Shown: positions 48,447 to 56,680 of the stretch, in pieces | How positions within the stretch are numbered: position 1 is the first letter of the stretch | Layout: every line of letters starts with the position of its first letter | DNA from: Luteimonas huabeiensis HB2 | Lineage (GTDB): Bacteria > Pseudomonadota > Gammaproteobacteria > Xanthomonadales > Xanthomonadaceae | Length of the DNA stretch: 64,000 nucleotides | Direction of reading: 5' to 3' | Assembly (NCBI RefSeq): GCF_000559025.1 | Contig: NZ_JAAN01000015.1 | Coordinates: 62,001-126,000, forward strand | Translations under genes and position numbers: made by a program | Notes under the pieces: generated by a model | The model's database searches: none | Seen by the model: the letters and a program-made list of their open reading frames with translations, nothing else | Told to the model about the DNA's origin: nothing

Positions 48447-49307
48447 GTGATCGAACGTTGCCGCGATGAGTTTCCAGTGCGACTGATGTGTCGTTGCCTG
48501 CGGGTCTCGGCCAGCGGTTACTACGACTGGAGTAAGCGCTTGCCCAGTGCCCGGGAGCGCGACAACCAGCGCTTGCTCGGCCGGATCCGTGAGTTGCATG
48601 AGGACAGCCGGGGCACATTGGGCGCCGGCCGGATGCATGAAGACCTTGCCGAGGAAGGCGAGACGGCGAGCCTGAACCGGGTGGCGCGTCTGATGGCGAC
48701 CGATGGCCTGCAGGGTTGGCCGCGACCGAAGCGGCGAGGCCAGCGCGGCAAGCCGGCGCTGACGCCGCCGGGTGTGCGCAACCTGCTGGAGCGGGACTTC
48801 ACCGCGTTGGAGCCGGAGACCAGGTGGGTCACCGACATCACCGAGCTCAAGACCCGGCAAGGCAAGCTGTATCTGTGCATCGTGCTGGACCTGTTTGACC
48901 AGCGGGTGGTGGGGTGGTCAATGCATCATCGTCAGGATCGTCAGATGGTGATCAGGGCCGTGCAGATGGCGGTCTGGCAGCGCCAAGGCAGCCATCCGCT
49001 GATCCTGCACTCCGACCGTGGCAGCCAGTTCCGAAGCGGCGACTACCAGCGTTACCTGGCGGCCAACGGCTTGGTGTGCTCGATGAGCGCGGTGGGCCAC
49101 TGCGGTGACAACGCCGCGTGCGAAGGCTTCTTCGGCCTGCTCAAGCGCGAGCGGGTCTACCGCATGACCTACCCAACGCTCGATGCCGCGAGGGCGGATG
49201 TGTTCGAATACATCGAGCGGTTCCACAACCCGAGGATGCGACGAAGGGTCGCCAGGCAAGACCAGAAGTTCTCAGCCCTTTTACAACCGTCCGTGATTTC
49301 GGGGTAG
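48447..49307 (+). CDS. IS3-family transposase OrfB
   Basis: DDE transposase of 286 residues from the GTG at 48447, although the in vivo product is probably the frameshift fusion OrfAB. The HTH_21-like region has [13 protein letters not shown]. Catalytic Asp lies in [16 protein letters not shown], the second Asp in [11 protein letters not shown], and Glu in [14 protein letters not shown]. The C-terminus [20 protein letters not shown] is family-like. Its stop lies inside the right terminal repeat. It looks functional. Confidence 0.9.
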   Translation: MIERCRDEFPVRLMCRCLRVSASGYYDWSKRLPSARERDNQRLLGRIRELHEDSRGTLGAGRMHEDLAEEGETASLNRVARLMATDGLQGWPRPKRRGQRGKPALTPPGVRNLLERDFTALEPETRWVTDITELKTRQGKLYLCIVLDLFDQRVVGWSMHHRQDRQMVIRAVQMAVWQRQGSHPLILHSDRGSQFRSGDYQRYLAANGLVCSMSAVGHCGDNAACEGFFGLLKRERVYRMTYPTLDAARADVFEYIERFHNPRMRRRVARQDQKFSALLQPSVISG

Positions 49308-49312
49308 AACCC

Positions 49313-49512
49313 TGCGCACCTGTCGCGGTGAGCTCCGCGCCCATATCGTTGGCATGCGGGCCGTGGCTGTGCATGCCCGACGGGTCGTGTGCGAGCTCGT
49401 GCATCTCGCCGGCGGCTGTCATGACCGGTTGCAGCACCAATCCCAGCGCAACCAGCCCCAGCGCGAAAACGCGCAGGAGCGGGAACCAGCGGTGGCGGGG
49501 CAAGCGGACCAT
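49313..49512 (-). pseudogene. Truncated second czcI-like gene
   Basis: From the ATG at 49512 the frame reads MVRLPRHRWFPLLRVFALG, a signal-type helix, LVLQPVMTAAGEMHELAHDP and a His-rich segment. This is clearly paralogous to the gene at 42040. It is cut at 49313 by the IS3 right end, after which the frame enters IS sequence. TATACA just upstream (near 49545) may be its former promoter. Confidence 0.8.
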
Positions 49513-49570
49513 GACCACGCAGGGTACCTGCGGGCGAGGGGGTATACAATTTCGCTGAATGCCGCGAGGG

Positions 49571-50209
49571 CTACAGGGCGAAGGCGCGCTCCAGCTCGGG
49601 GCCATGGCAGCGCTTGTACTTGCGGCCACCACCGCACAGACACGGCTGATGATCGCGCAGCCCGGTCAGCAGCGCGTGTCCCAGGAACTGTTGCGCCTGC
49701 TGCAGCGGTTCGATCTCGTTCGCCGGGACACTGACATGGCCGTCGGCCGTCGGTACGCCCCGACTCAGCACGTGCGTGATCGCTTCGGACACCCCGATGG
49801 CGTGCCGGATCAACTGGTCATCGCGAACCGGCAGGCGCACGTTGTCGACCGTCGCGCCGGTGTAGCGGCGTCGCGGGTCAGACACGAAGAGGACCTTGGT
49901 TTCATGGTGGAGCTTGGGCGTGACATCGACCATCTGGCCGTCAGGGGACAGCCAGATCGCGTGAAACTCCGCTTCGACCATCACATGCGGCCATTCCCAT
50001 AGCTGCCAACCGCAGAGCATGCGTCCGCCGTCCCGCGCGATCTTCGCCTCGACGTTAGGGAAGCACTCTTTTTCAAGCGCATCAGGTTCGGGCTCGACAA
50101 CCATGTAGGTCGCCACGCCGCCAGGAACCACTCTCTGGACCAGCTGGCGAATATGTCGGGTTATCTGCGGCGGGGTGGTGGTGTGCAAGCGTCGACCCTC
50201 GAATGGCAC
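49571..50209 (-). CDS. SEC-C-motif protein of unknown function
   Basis: Protein of 212 residues, unrecognised except for the C-terminal SEC-C zinc motif PCLCGGGRKYKRCHG (about 188-202), the module found at the end of SecA. The N-terminal 150 residues contain WQLWEWPHVMVEAEFHAIW and DVTPKLHHETKVLFVSD, which suggest a compact alpha/beta domain. No signal peptide. It lies between the czc remnant and the ars genes and faces the IS element. Its role in metal handling, if any, is unknown. Confidence 0.72.
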   Translation of the reverse strand: MPFEGRRLHTTTPPQITRHIRQLVQRVVPGGVATYMVVEPEPDALEKECFPNVEAKIARDGGRMLCGWQLWEWPHVMVEAEFHAIWLSPDGQMVDVTPKLHHETKVLFVSDPRRRYTGATVDNVRLPVRDDQLIRHAIGVSEAITHVLSRGVPTADGHVSVPANEIEPLQQAQQFLGHALLTGLRDHQPCLCGGGRKYKRCHGPELERAFAL

Positions 50210-50345
50210 CGGAGAGAGACCGGTCGGCCTGATGATGAAGTACTCTGATGGCGCCGAGAGGTCGGCATCACGAAACCGATGGGTTCTGAACTCTCAAACC
50301 AATTGATCGTGATCAGGTCAACGACACGGAAGTCCAGTCCATGCT

Positions 50346-51401
50346 CTACGACGCTTTGACCTGCCGCTCGTACCACGGGCGTGTGCCGTTGACGATCCTG
50401 ACCACTGATAGCATCACGGGGACCTCGATCAGCACGCCGACCACGGTAGCCAGCGCCGCGCCGGAGTGCACGCCAAACAGGGCCACCGCCGTAGCGACCG
50501 CCAGCTCGAAGAAATTGCTGGCCCCGATCAGCGCCGACGGTCCGGCCACGCAATGGGCGACACCCAGCCTGCGGTTGAGCAGGTAGGCTAGCCCGGAGTT
50601 GAAGTAGACCTGGATCAGGATCGGCACCGCCAGGATCGCGATGATCAGGGGCTGCTCGACGATCTGCCTTCCCTGGAAGCCGAACAGCAGCACCAGCGTC
50701 GCCAGCAGTGCAACCAGCGAGACAGGTCCCAAACGAGCGAGCACCCGTTCCAGCCTGGCCTCGCCGCCGCGTACAAGCAGCCAGCGACGCAAGACGATAG
50801 CCACCGCCACCGGCAACAGGATGTAGAGGCCCACCGACAGCGCCAGCGTGTCCCAGGGCACGGTGATCGACGACAGTCCCAACAGCAGGGCGACCAGCGG
50901 TGCGAACGCCACCACCATGATGGCGTCGTTGAGCGCGACCTGGCTGAGCGTGAAGTTCGCGTCGCCGCGACACAGGTTGCTCCACACGAACACCATGGCG
51001 GTGCAGGGTGCGGCGGCCAGCAGGATCAGCCCCGCCATGTAGGAGTCGATCTGGTCCGCCGGGAGCCAGTCGGCGAAGACATGCCGCAGGAAGAACCAGC
51101 CCAGCAGGGCCATCGAGAACGGCTTGACCGCCCAGTTGACGAACAGGGTGACGCCGATGCCGCGCCAGTGCCTGCCCACTTCCCGCATGGCGCCGAAGTC
51201 GACCTTCAGCAGCATCGGGATGATCATCAGCCAGATCAGTGCGGCCACCGGCAGGTTGACCTTCGCGACTTCCATGCCGCCGAGGGCTGCGAAAGCATTT
51301 GGCAAGAAATGTCCCAAGCTGGTGCCGACCACGATGCACAGCGCGACCCACAGGGTCAGGTAGCGTTCGAACAGCCCCATGCGGGGCGCTGCCTCAGCCA
51401 T
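50346..51401 (-). CDS. acr3: Arsenite efflux transporter Acr3
   Basis: Ten-helix arsenite permease of 351 residues of the ACR3/ArsB-2 type. Signatures are LIWLMIIPMLLKVDFGAM, the essential cysteine region LAAAPCTAMVFVWSNL and the helix-9 motif ALIGASNFFELAVA. It exports As(III) with proton exchange. It overlaps arsC by 8 bp and is the last gene of the arsR-arsC-acr3 unit. The 136-bp gap before the SEC-C gene shows nothing definite. Confidence 0.95.
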   Translation of the reverse strand: MAEAAPRMGLFERYLTLWVALCIVVGTSLGHFLPNAFAALGGMEVAKVNLPVAALIWLMIIPMLLKVDFGAMREVGRHWRGIGVTLFVNWAVKPFSMALLGWFFLRHVFADWLPADQIDSYMAGLILLAAAPCTAMVFVWSNLCRGDANFTLSQVALNDAIMVVAFAPLVALLLGLSSITVPWDTLALSVGLYILLPVAVAIVLRRWLLVRGGEARLERVLARLGPVSLVALLATLVLLFGFQGRQIVEQPLIIAILAVPILIQVYFNSGLAYLLNRRLGVAHCVAGPSALIGASNFFELAVATAVALFGVHSGAALATVVGVLIEVPVMLSVVRIVNGTRPWYERQVKAS

Positions 51402-51912
51402 GGGCGACCGCCTCGTCTTCAGGTTGTACGAAGCCGATGCGGTCGAGGGCCGCCTTCAACGCTTCACGGTCATCCCAGACCTCGGTCGGCAGCGCCAGCA
51501 GAGCCTGCAGTCGCGCCTTGACGATGCGGTGGGCCTGGCGGAATGCCTTCCGCTTGTCCTCGTCATCGCCTTCAACGGTTGCCGGGTCCGGGAGCCCCCA
51601 GTGCACGCGAAGAAAGTCCCCGAGCACGACGGGGCAGGTTTCGGCCGCGGCCGAATCGCAGACGGTCACCACCAGATCCATCGGTACCGCGTCCGGCGTC
51701 GTGAACTCGTCCCAGGACTTGCTACGCAGGCCTGCCGTGGCAATGCCTTCGGCCGCCAGTTGGGCAAGCGCCCAGGGGTTGACCGTGCCGGCCGGCTGGC
51801 TGCCGGCGCTGAAGACTTCGAAGCGGTGGCCGGCCCAGGCGCGGAGCGTGGCCTCGGCCAGCACGCTGCGCGCGGAATTGCCGGTGCACAGGAAAAGGAC
51901 GCGACGCTTCAT
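51394..51912 (-). CDS. arsC: Arsenate reductase ArsC, low-molecular-weight phosphatase type
   Basis: Protein of 172 residues that reduces arsenate to arsenite for export by Acr3. The P-loop is Cys9-x5-Arg15 in FLCTGNSARS. The redox cysteines Cys85 and Cys93 lie in VVTVCDSAAAETCPV; the general-acid Asp is in the GLPDPA loop. This is the LMW-PTP-related fold, coupled to thioredoxin or a glutathione system. ATG at 51912 was selected; longer forms have no matching sequence. It follows arsR by 34 bp. Confidence 0.92.
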   Translation of the reverse strand: MKRRVLFLCTGNSARSVLAEATLRAWAGHRFEVFSAGSQPAGTVNPWALAQLAAEGIATAGLRSKSWDEFTTPDAVPMDLVVTVCDSAAAETCPVVLGDFLRVHWGLPDPATVEGDDEDKRKAFRQAHRIVKARLQALLALPTEVWDDREALKAALDRIGFVQPEDEAVAHG

Positions 51913-51946
51913 CGGGGCGGTTCCTCGAGTGACAGGTGGGAGAGGA

Positions 51947-52279
51947 TCAACAGGCGCAGGCGGCCCCGGCACCAGGGGGGCAGCTCTCATCCGCGGAGCC
52001 CACGCAGCAGTTGTGGGTCAGGTAGGCGACCAGTTCGTTCATGGCTTCGAAGTTGGCGCGATAGCAGACGTTGCGCCCCCGGCTCTCGCTGCCGATCAGA
52101 CCGGCATGGACGAGCTCCTTCAGGTGGAATGACAGGGTTGCGCCAGGGACGGCCAGTGCTTCCGCAATTTCACCGGCCATGCGGCCGTTGGGGCCGGCCT
52201 CGACCAGCAGCCGGAAGATCGCCAGCCGGGTGGCGTGGCCCAGCGCCGTCAGCGCAGCGATTGCCTGATTCGTTTCCAT
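51947..52279 (-). CDS. arsR: ArsR-family arsenic-responsive repressor
   Basis: Winged-helix repressor of 110 residues. The recognition helix region is AVPGATLSFHLKELVHAGLI, then the wing SESRGRNVCYRANFEAM. The C-terminus is Cys-rich (THNCCVGSADESCPP..CAC), a likely As(III) or other thiophilic-metal site placed differently from the classic CVC site of E. coli ArsR. Two ATG codons are adjacent (52282 and 52279). The second coincides with the start point predicted from the promoter, so it is preferred. It is divergent from arsH with overlapping promoters. Confidence 0.9.
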   Translation of the reverse strand: METNQAIAALTALGHATRLAIFRLLVEAGPNGRMAGEIAEALAVPGATLSFHLKELVHAGLIGSESRGRNVCYRANFEAMNELVAYLTHNCCVGSADESCPPGAGAACAC

Positions 52280-52314
52280 CATTCTAGAATAGTCGAATGA
52301 ATAACGAACTGCAA
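52261..52314. promoter_or_regulatory. Overlapping divergent arsR and arsH promoters
   Basis: Plus strand (arsH): TTGCCT (52261-52266), 18-bp spacer, TAGAAT (52285-52290). Minus strand (arsR): TTGCAG (52314-52309), 17-bp spacer, TATTCT (52291-52286). The two -10 elements share almost the same bases. Both predicted start points fall on the ATG codons, so both mRNAs are likely leaderless. TCATTC ... GAATGA flanks the shared core and is a candidate ArsR operator. Confidence 0.75.
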
Positions 52315-53052
52315 TCACCCGTGCTCCTCGACCTCCCTCATCTGGCCGCCGACCTGCTTCCCGGTCCTCGCCATGACGCGCTCGGCGTCGACGCGACGGC
52401 ACCAGCGCCACGCATCCTTCTCTTGTACGGCTCCCTGCGACCGCAGTCCTACAGCCGCAAGCTGGCACTGGAAGCCGAGCGCATCCTGCGACACCTCGGC
52501 GCCGAAACCCGGGTGTTCGATCCGCATGGCCTGCCCATGCTGGACAGCGTCGGCAGCGATCACCCGAAAGTGCAGCAGCTGCGCGAATGGTCGCAGTGGT
52601 CGGAAGGCCAGGTCTGGGTGTCGCCCGAGCGCCACGGCACGATCACCGGCGTATTCAAGAACCAGATTGACTGGCTGCCGCTCGAGGACGGTAGCGTGCG
52701 ACCCACCCAGGGACGAACGCTGGCGGTCATGCAGGTGTGCGGCGGCTCGCAGTCGTTCAACGTGGTCAACGCCCTGCGCGTGCTGGGACGGTGGATGCGG
52801 ATGGTGACGATTCCCAACCAGTCGTCGGTCGCGAAGGCGTGGCAGGAATTTGACGACGCGGGGCGCATGCGCGCTTCGCCGTTCTTCGACCGGGTGGTGG
52901 ACGTAATGGAGGAGTTGGTCAAGTTCACGCTCCTGGTGCGCGGGCGGAGTGATTACTTGGTCGATCGCTACAGCGAGCGGAAGGGTGCCGATGAAGCCCG
53001 TCGAGTGGCCAGAGAGTCGGGAGTTCTGGAAGATGTTCCAGCAGCGTCCTGA
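52297..53052 (+). CDS. arsH: Arsenical resistance protein ArsH
   Basis: NADPH-dependent FMN reductase-like organoarsenical oxidase of 251 residues. Flavodoxin-like signatures are [55 protein letters not shown] and [21 protein letters not shown]. It typically oxidises trivalent methyl or aryl arsenicals. Its transcript begins at the divergent ars promoter. The normal family length indicates it is complete. Confidence 0.94.
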   Translation: MNNELQSPVLLDLPHLAADLLPGPRHDALGVDATAPAPRILLLYGSLRPQSYSRKLALEAERILRHLGAETRVFDPHGLPMLDSVGSDHPKVQQLREWSQWSEGQVWVSPERHGTITGVFKNQIDWLPLEDGSVRPTQGRTLAVMQVCGGSQSFNVVNALRVLGRWMRMVTIPNQSSVAKAWQEFDDAGRMRASPFFDRVVDVMEELVKFTLLVRGRSDYLVDRYSERKGADEARRVARESGVLEDVPAAS

Positions 53053-53103
53053 TCTTGCGGGCTGCTTGCTCGCTGGCGATGATCATCAAGGTCGGTTGAG
53101 CGA

Positions 53104-53328
53104 TCACCTCGCGCTGTTCTCAGTGATCAATCTTGTTGGTACCTGCATCATCTGAGCGCGACGGATGAACTGAAGCCGATTGACATCGTTTTCGTCGTAA
53201 CGACGCACGCCTCCTATCGGTCGCTCGGGTTGACGCAGCAGCCTACGGCGCTGGTAGTAGCGCACGGTTTCGACATGCACGTCGGCCGCCGCCGCCAGCT
53301 GGCTGATCGTAAACGTGTTCGGACGCAC
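53104..53328 (-). pseudogene. Truncated merR
   Basis: 74 residues from the ATG at 53328. The MerR HTH is intact (FTISQLAAAADVHVETVRYYQRR) with the wing GGVRRYDENDVNRLQFIRRAQ. Then homology ends and a short unrelated tail follows. The dimerisation helix and all Hg-binding cysteines are missing, so it can neither dimerise normally nor sense mercury. It remains divergent from merT across a proper mer operator. Confidence 0.82.
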
Positions 53329-53331
53329 GGC

Positions 53332-53363
53332 TTGACTCCGTACCTAGGTACAGAGGCTAGTAT
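53332..53363 (+). promoter_or_regulatory. mer-type promoter/operator
   Basis: TTGACT (53332-53337) and TAGTAT (53358-53363) are 20 bp apart, with the dyad CCGTACCTAGGTACAGAG between. This closely resembles the Tn501/Tn21 merOP arrangement that MerR controls. Confidence 0.86.
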
Positions 53364-53369
53364 GCTCCG

Positions 53370-53726
53370 ATGCAAACAACCCCGGCCAAATCGTCTGTTC
53401 CAGCCATCGTTGGCGCGAGCATCGCCGCCATTGGCGCATCGGTCTGCTGCGTCGTGCCGCTGGCGTTGGTCCTGCTGGGCATCAGTGGCGCCTGGATCGG
53501 CAACCTGACAGCTCTCGATCCCTTGAGGCCCTGGTTCAGCGCCGCCGCCGTACTGTCCTTGGCCGTGGCGTTTTGGATGCTGTATCGACCGGCGGCACGG
53601 TGCGGTGTGGATGGCAGTTGCATCGCCCCGGACGCTCTGCGACGCAGGCGACGTTGGCTCTGGTTGGCGACAGCCCTCATCGTCCTGTTGCTGCTGTTTC
53701 CCTATTACATCGTCTGGATTCTGTAG
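53370..53726 (+). CDS. merT: Mercuric ion transporter MerT
   Basis: Three-helix inner-membrane Hg(II) importer of 118 residues. The vicinal pair Cys26-Cys27 is in GASVCCVVPL (helix 1). The cytoplasmic-loop pair Cys78 and Cys84 is in RCGVDGSC. The third helix is near the C-terminus. It passes mercury from MerP into the cytoplasm. No merA reductase is present in the window, so import without reduction would be a liability unless merA lies elsewhere. Confidence 0.92.
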   Translation: MQTTPAKSSVPAIVGASIAAIGASVCCVVPLALVLLGISGAWIGNLTALDPLRPWFSAAAVLSLAVAFWMLYRPAARCGVDGSCIAPDALRRRRRWLWLATALIVLLLLFPYYIVWIL

Positions 53727-53734
53727 GAGGCGCG

Positions 53735-54022
53735 ATGCACAAGTGGATACTGGCCCTGGTGGCTGCTCTGTCGGTCGGTGCCGCTCTTGCGACGCCCGCA
53801 ACCGTAGTGATGCTCGATGCTGAGAACATGACCTGTCCCGCCTGCGGCATCACCATCAGGAAGGCGCTGGAGAAGGTGCCGGGCGTGGCCGATGTGAAGG
53901 TGGACACCCGGGCTGAAACAGTCACGGTGACGTTCGAATCGAGCCAGACGGATGCAGCCGGAATCGCGCGTGCAGTCACGGAAGCAGGCTTCCCGGCCAA
54001 GGTGCGGACTGGCGGTGAGTGA
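53735..54022 (+). CDS. merP: Periplasmic mercury-binding protein MerP
   Basis: Secreted HMA-domain protein of 95 residues: signal peptide (LALVAALSVGAALA), then a ferredoxin-like metal-binding domain with Cys34-x2-Cys37 in ENMTCPACGITIRKAL and GFPAKV near the end. It captures Hg(II) and delivers it to MerT. GGAGG lies 6 bp upstream. The following gene overlaps its end by 8 bp. Confidence 0.93.
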   Translation: MHKWILALVAALSVGAALATPATVVMLDAENMTCPACGITIRKALEKVPGVADVKVDTRAETVTVTFESSQTDAAGIARAVTEAGFPAKVRTGGE

Positions 54023-54227
54023 CGTCAAGCTGGAAAGCATCTTGACCTGCCCGGAGTGCGGCCATCGGGCGACCGAGACAATGCCCATCACAGCGTGTCA
54101 ATTCTTCTATGAGTGCACGGGCTGTGGAGCGGTTTTGCGTCCGCATCAAGGCGACTGCTGTGTGTTCTGCTCGTTCGGAACAGTGCCATGTCCACCGATC
54201 CAACAGAACAATCCCTGTTGTGGTTGA
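54015..54227 (+). CDS. GDCCxC-motif cysteine-rich protein
   Basis: Cysteine-rich protein of 70 residues. CPECGH and CTGCGAVLRPH form a possible zinc ribbon, followed by GDCCVFCSFGTVPCPPIQ and a terminal CCG. This conserved motif gives its family name; it is found beside mer operons. The GTG start overlaps merP by 8 bp, so the two are coupled. It is probably a cytoplasmic metal-binding accessory; the activity is not established. Confidence 0.83.
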   Translation: MSDVKLESILTCPECGHRATETMPITACQFFYECTGCGAVLRPHQGDCCVFCSFGTVPCPPIQQNNPCCG

Positions 54228-55521
54228 ACCGCGGACTCCGATAATAGTTGGACAGACAGGCTGCGAGATCGACTGTGCCACCCTGGAAAGCGCGCCGCTC
54301 AACCAGCGGTGTGCATGCGAAGTGGTCGACATCCTCCGTCTGCACGAGTCGATCCGGGGTGCCTTTCCGGAGTTCACGACTGATCCCGCCGTACACGCGC
54401 ACTTATTTTCACCCTATGCCTTGTTCGTTGATCGGCCCGCGTTGGAGGCCATGGGACGAGTCGCGGCGGCGGTCTTCGACGTCGCAGGAAACCCGGGATA
54501 TAGCCAACGGGTCCTGCAATGGGCCCCTGACATTGCAACCCATGATCCGGGTTCGGCGGGGGGCGTCCTGGGTCTGGACTTTCACCTGACGGTCGATGGG
54601 CCGCGGCTGATCGAGGTCAACACCAATCCAGGCGGTCTGCTCCTCAATGCCTTGTTGCTCGATGCCGTGCGGTCTTGCGCGCCGCCAGCATGGGCCACCT
54701 GGACCAACGCGGCCCAAGCGCGTGATGCGGCCGTCACGGCCTGGATGGAGGATGCTCGGCAGCAATCCGGGCGCACGCCGTCGCGCCTGGCCATCGTGGA
54801 CAGCACTCCGCGAGCGCAGTTCCTTTACCCCGAGTTTGAGCTGTACGCGAACGCGTTTCGGGACCATGGCGTGGACTGCGTGATCAGCGCTCCCGAGGAT
54901 TTGTCGTTTGGTTCGGACGGGCTTGAGGATGCCCACGGTCGAATCGACACTGTCTACAACCGGTTGACCGATTTCCCGCTCGAGGATGCCTCGCATGCAG
55001 ACATTCGTGAGGCTTACCTGGCAGGGGACGTCGCGCTGATGCCGCATCCCCGAGCACACGCGCTGTTTGCCGACAAGCGCAACCTTGCGGTGCTCGGGGA
55101 CCCGGCTCTGCTCGGCGGGTTCGGGGTCGATGCGGGCTCGGCGGCCCTGCTGGCCCAGGTGATCCCGCCCACGGTTGAAGTCGTGCCCGGAAACCGGGAT
55201 GCGCTGTGGGCAGCGCGCAACGGATATTTCTTCAAGCCTGCAGCAGGGTTCGGCAGCCGTGGGAGTTATCGGGGCGACAAGTTGACCCGGCGGACTTGGG
55301 AGTCTATGGCGTCGGCGACCTACATCGCACAGGCCTTCGCGCCACCGAGCATGCGGATCGTGCATGGGGGCCAGTCCCTCAAGGCGGATGTGCGCTGCTT
55401 CGCGTCCGAGGCGGGTGTCCTGTTGTTCGCGGCCAGGCTGTACCAGGGCCAGACCACGAACATGCGCACCCCCGGTGGTGGATTTGCAGCGGTGCTCACG
55501 TCGTCACGGATCGAGGAGTGA
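54220..55521 (+). CDS. Unclassified ATP-grasp-like protein
   Basis: Protein of 433 residues from the GTG at 54220. It looks like an ATP-grasp ligase or kinase with segments in permuted order. An early GLDFHLTVDGPRLIEVNTNPGG resembles the C-terminal metal-binding part of glutathione-synthetase-like enzymes. The segment GYFFKPAAGFGSRGSYRGDKL (near 330-350) resembles the nucleotide-binding Lys/Gly loop. It ends LFAARLYQGQTTNMRTPGGGFAAVL. The substrate is unknown. It overlaps the GDCCxC gene, so it belongs to the mer-side operon. An ATG at 54109 would also fit, but it lies deep inside the GDCCxC gene. Confidence 0.62.
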   Translation: MVEPRTPIIVGQTGCEIDCATLESAPLNQRCACEVVDILRLHESIRGAFPEFTTDPAVHAHLFSPYALFVDRPALEAMGRVAAAVFDVAGNPGYSQRVLQWAPDIATHDPGSAGGVLGLDFHLTVDGPRLIEVNTNPGGLLLNALLLDAVRSCAPPAWATWTNAAQARDAAVTAWMEDARQQSGRTPSRLAIVDSTPRAQFLYPEFELYANAFRDHGVDCVISAPEDLSFGSDGLEDAHGRIDTVYNRLTDFPLEDASHADIREAYLAGDVALMPHPRAHALFADKRNLAVLGDPALLGGFGVDAGSAALLAQVIPPTVEVVPGNRDALWAARNGYFFKPAAGFGSRGSYRGDKLTRRTWESMASATYIAQAFAPPSMRIVHGGQSLKADVRCFASEAGVLLFAARLYQGQTTNMRTPGGGFAAVLTSSRIEE

Positions 55522-55557
55522 TTCCCCACCGGAGCCGACCCTTGGGGCGTGTCGTGG

Positions 55558-56661
55558 CTACAGCCAGGCGAGTGCCGATTCAGCCAGTTCGCGCTCCTCA
55601 TCGATCGCGACGTTCCATATGCTCGGCCCGCCCCCGCGGTCGATCCGCGTGGCTCCAGCATCGTTGACGTCAGGTGCCAGCGCCAGGCCGAGCCAGGCCA
55701 GTCGCGCGACGATGCGAGCCCGCAAAACCGGCGCGCGATGGCCGATGCCGCCGGAAAAGACGACATGGTCGAGACCGCCAATTGCCGTGGCCATGGCCGC
55801 GATGGACTGCGCAATCCGGACTGCAAAGAGCTCCACGGCAAGCTGGGCCTGCGGGCCGGGATCCGTCAGCAACACGCGCATGTCGCCATGGCCGGCGATT
55901 CCGGCAAGGCCTGCACTGCGGTACAGGCCGTTTTCAAGCGCCTGCGCATCCAGGCGTTCATGCCTCAGCAGATACAGCAACGCGCCGGGATCGAGATCTC
56001 CGGAGCGGGTAGGGCTCGGGATTCCACCCAGCGGAGTGAGCGCCATGGTGGTGTCGCGGCTGCGGCCGCCCTCGACGGCGCAGACGCTGCAGCCACCCCC
56101 CAGATGCGCGAAGACAGCGCGGCCCTTCAGGATTCCAGCGTCGTGGCTGGCCAATATGCGGAGCGCGGAGGCAAAGGCGAGTCCATGGAAACCGTAGCGG
56201 CGGATGCCCAGCGCATCCCATGCTTCAGGGACAGGCAAGCGCCGGCTCCAGGGCGCGAGCGACGCGTGGAAGTCGGTGTCGAAGGCCACGCCTTGGCGCG
56301 CGTGCGGCCAACGCAGGCGGGCGGCACGCGCGAACGCGAGGGCTACCGGCTGGTGCAAGGGTGCAAACGGCACCAATTCATCCAGTTTCGCGAGCACGGT
56401 TTCGTCGAGCTCGCGGGCGTCGTGCAGGTCACCGCCATGTACGATTCGGTGCACCACCACGTCGGGGCTGGGCCACGGCTCCGACAATGCCTCGAGCAGG
56501 GTGGCAAGGCGCTCCTGCGCATCCACGCCGACTGGAATTTCGGCCCGGGAGCGCTCGAGCAGACGAGACTGCGCGCCGTGTCCCTCAGTGTTGAACAGAT
56601 AGGACGCGCCCTTGAGGGTGGACGAGCCAACGTTGAGTGCAAGAAGCCGGCGCGTGGTCAC
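55558..56661 (-). CDS. ackA: Acetate kinase family protein
   Basis: ASKHA-fold kinase of 367 residues, somewhat shorter than typical AckA (about 400). Marks are LLALNVGSSTLKG (phosphate 1), VVHRIVHGG, RRYGFHG, AHLGGGCSVCAVEGGRSRD with ALTPLGGIPSPTRSGDLDPG, and VFSGGIGHRAPVLR near the end. It converts acetyl phosphate plus ADP to acetate plus ATP. The GTG at 56661 is used; GGGGA lies upstream. It is the last gene of the right-hand operon, 19 bp after the P-type ATPase, and it would harvest ATP from the acetyl phosphate made by the phosphoketolase. Confidence 0.88.
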   Translation of the reverse strand: MTTRRLLALNVGSSTLKGASYLFNTEGHGAQSRLLERSRAEIPVGVDAQERLATLLEALSEPWPSPDVVVHRIVHGGDLHDARELDETVLAKLDELVPFAPLHQPVALAFARAARLRWPHARQGVAFDTDFHASLAPWSRRLPVPEAWDALGIRRYGFHGLAFASALRILASHDAGILKGRAVFAHLGGGCSVCAVEGGRSRDTTMALTPLGGIPSPTRSGDLDPGALLYLLRHERLDAQALENGLYRSAGLAGIAGHGDMRVLLTDPGPQAQLAVELFAVRIAQSIAAMATAIGGLDHVVFSGGIGHRAPVLRARIVARLAWLGLALAPDVNDAGATRIDRGGGPSIWNVAIDEERELAESALAWL

Positions 56662-56680
56662 AGGTGTCCCCGAATCATGT

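Larger units (their letters stand above)
48089..49312 (+). mobile_element. IS3-family insertion sequence, apparently intact
   Basis: Element of 1224 bp. Ends are imperfect inverted repeats beginning GGGTTC (left 48089, right reading inward from 49312) with a shared TCACGGAC block further in. It carries OrfA and OrfB in the -1 relation. The flanking 3 bp differ (CGA versus TGC), so no target duplication remains. It truncates czcD on the left and a minus-strand czcI-like gene on the right. Confidence 0.85.

Noticed and set aside
49141..49312. C-terminal extension of the truncated czcI-like gene
   Set aside because: The frame continues past 49313, but only into antisense of the IS3 OrfB.
53053..53155. 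A small gene between arsH and the merR fragment
   Set aside because: Frames here are short, have no ribosome-binding site, and overlap the 3' end of arsH or the broken end of merR.
54109..54219. An ATG start at 54109 for the ATP-grasp-like gene
   Set aside because: It would overlap 119 bp of the GDCCxC gene and adds Cys/Arg-rich residues that reflect that gene in another frame. The GTG at 54220 is preferred, though not certain.
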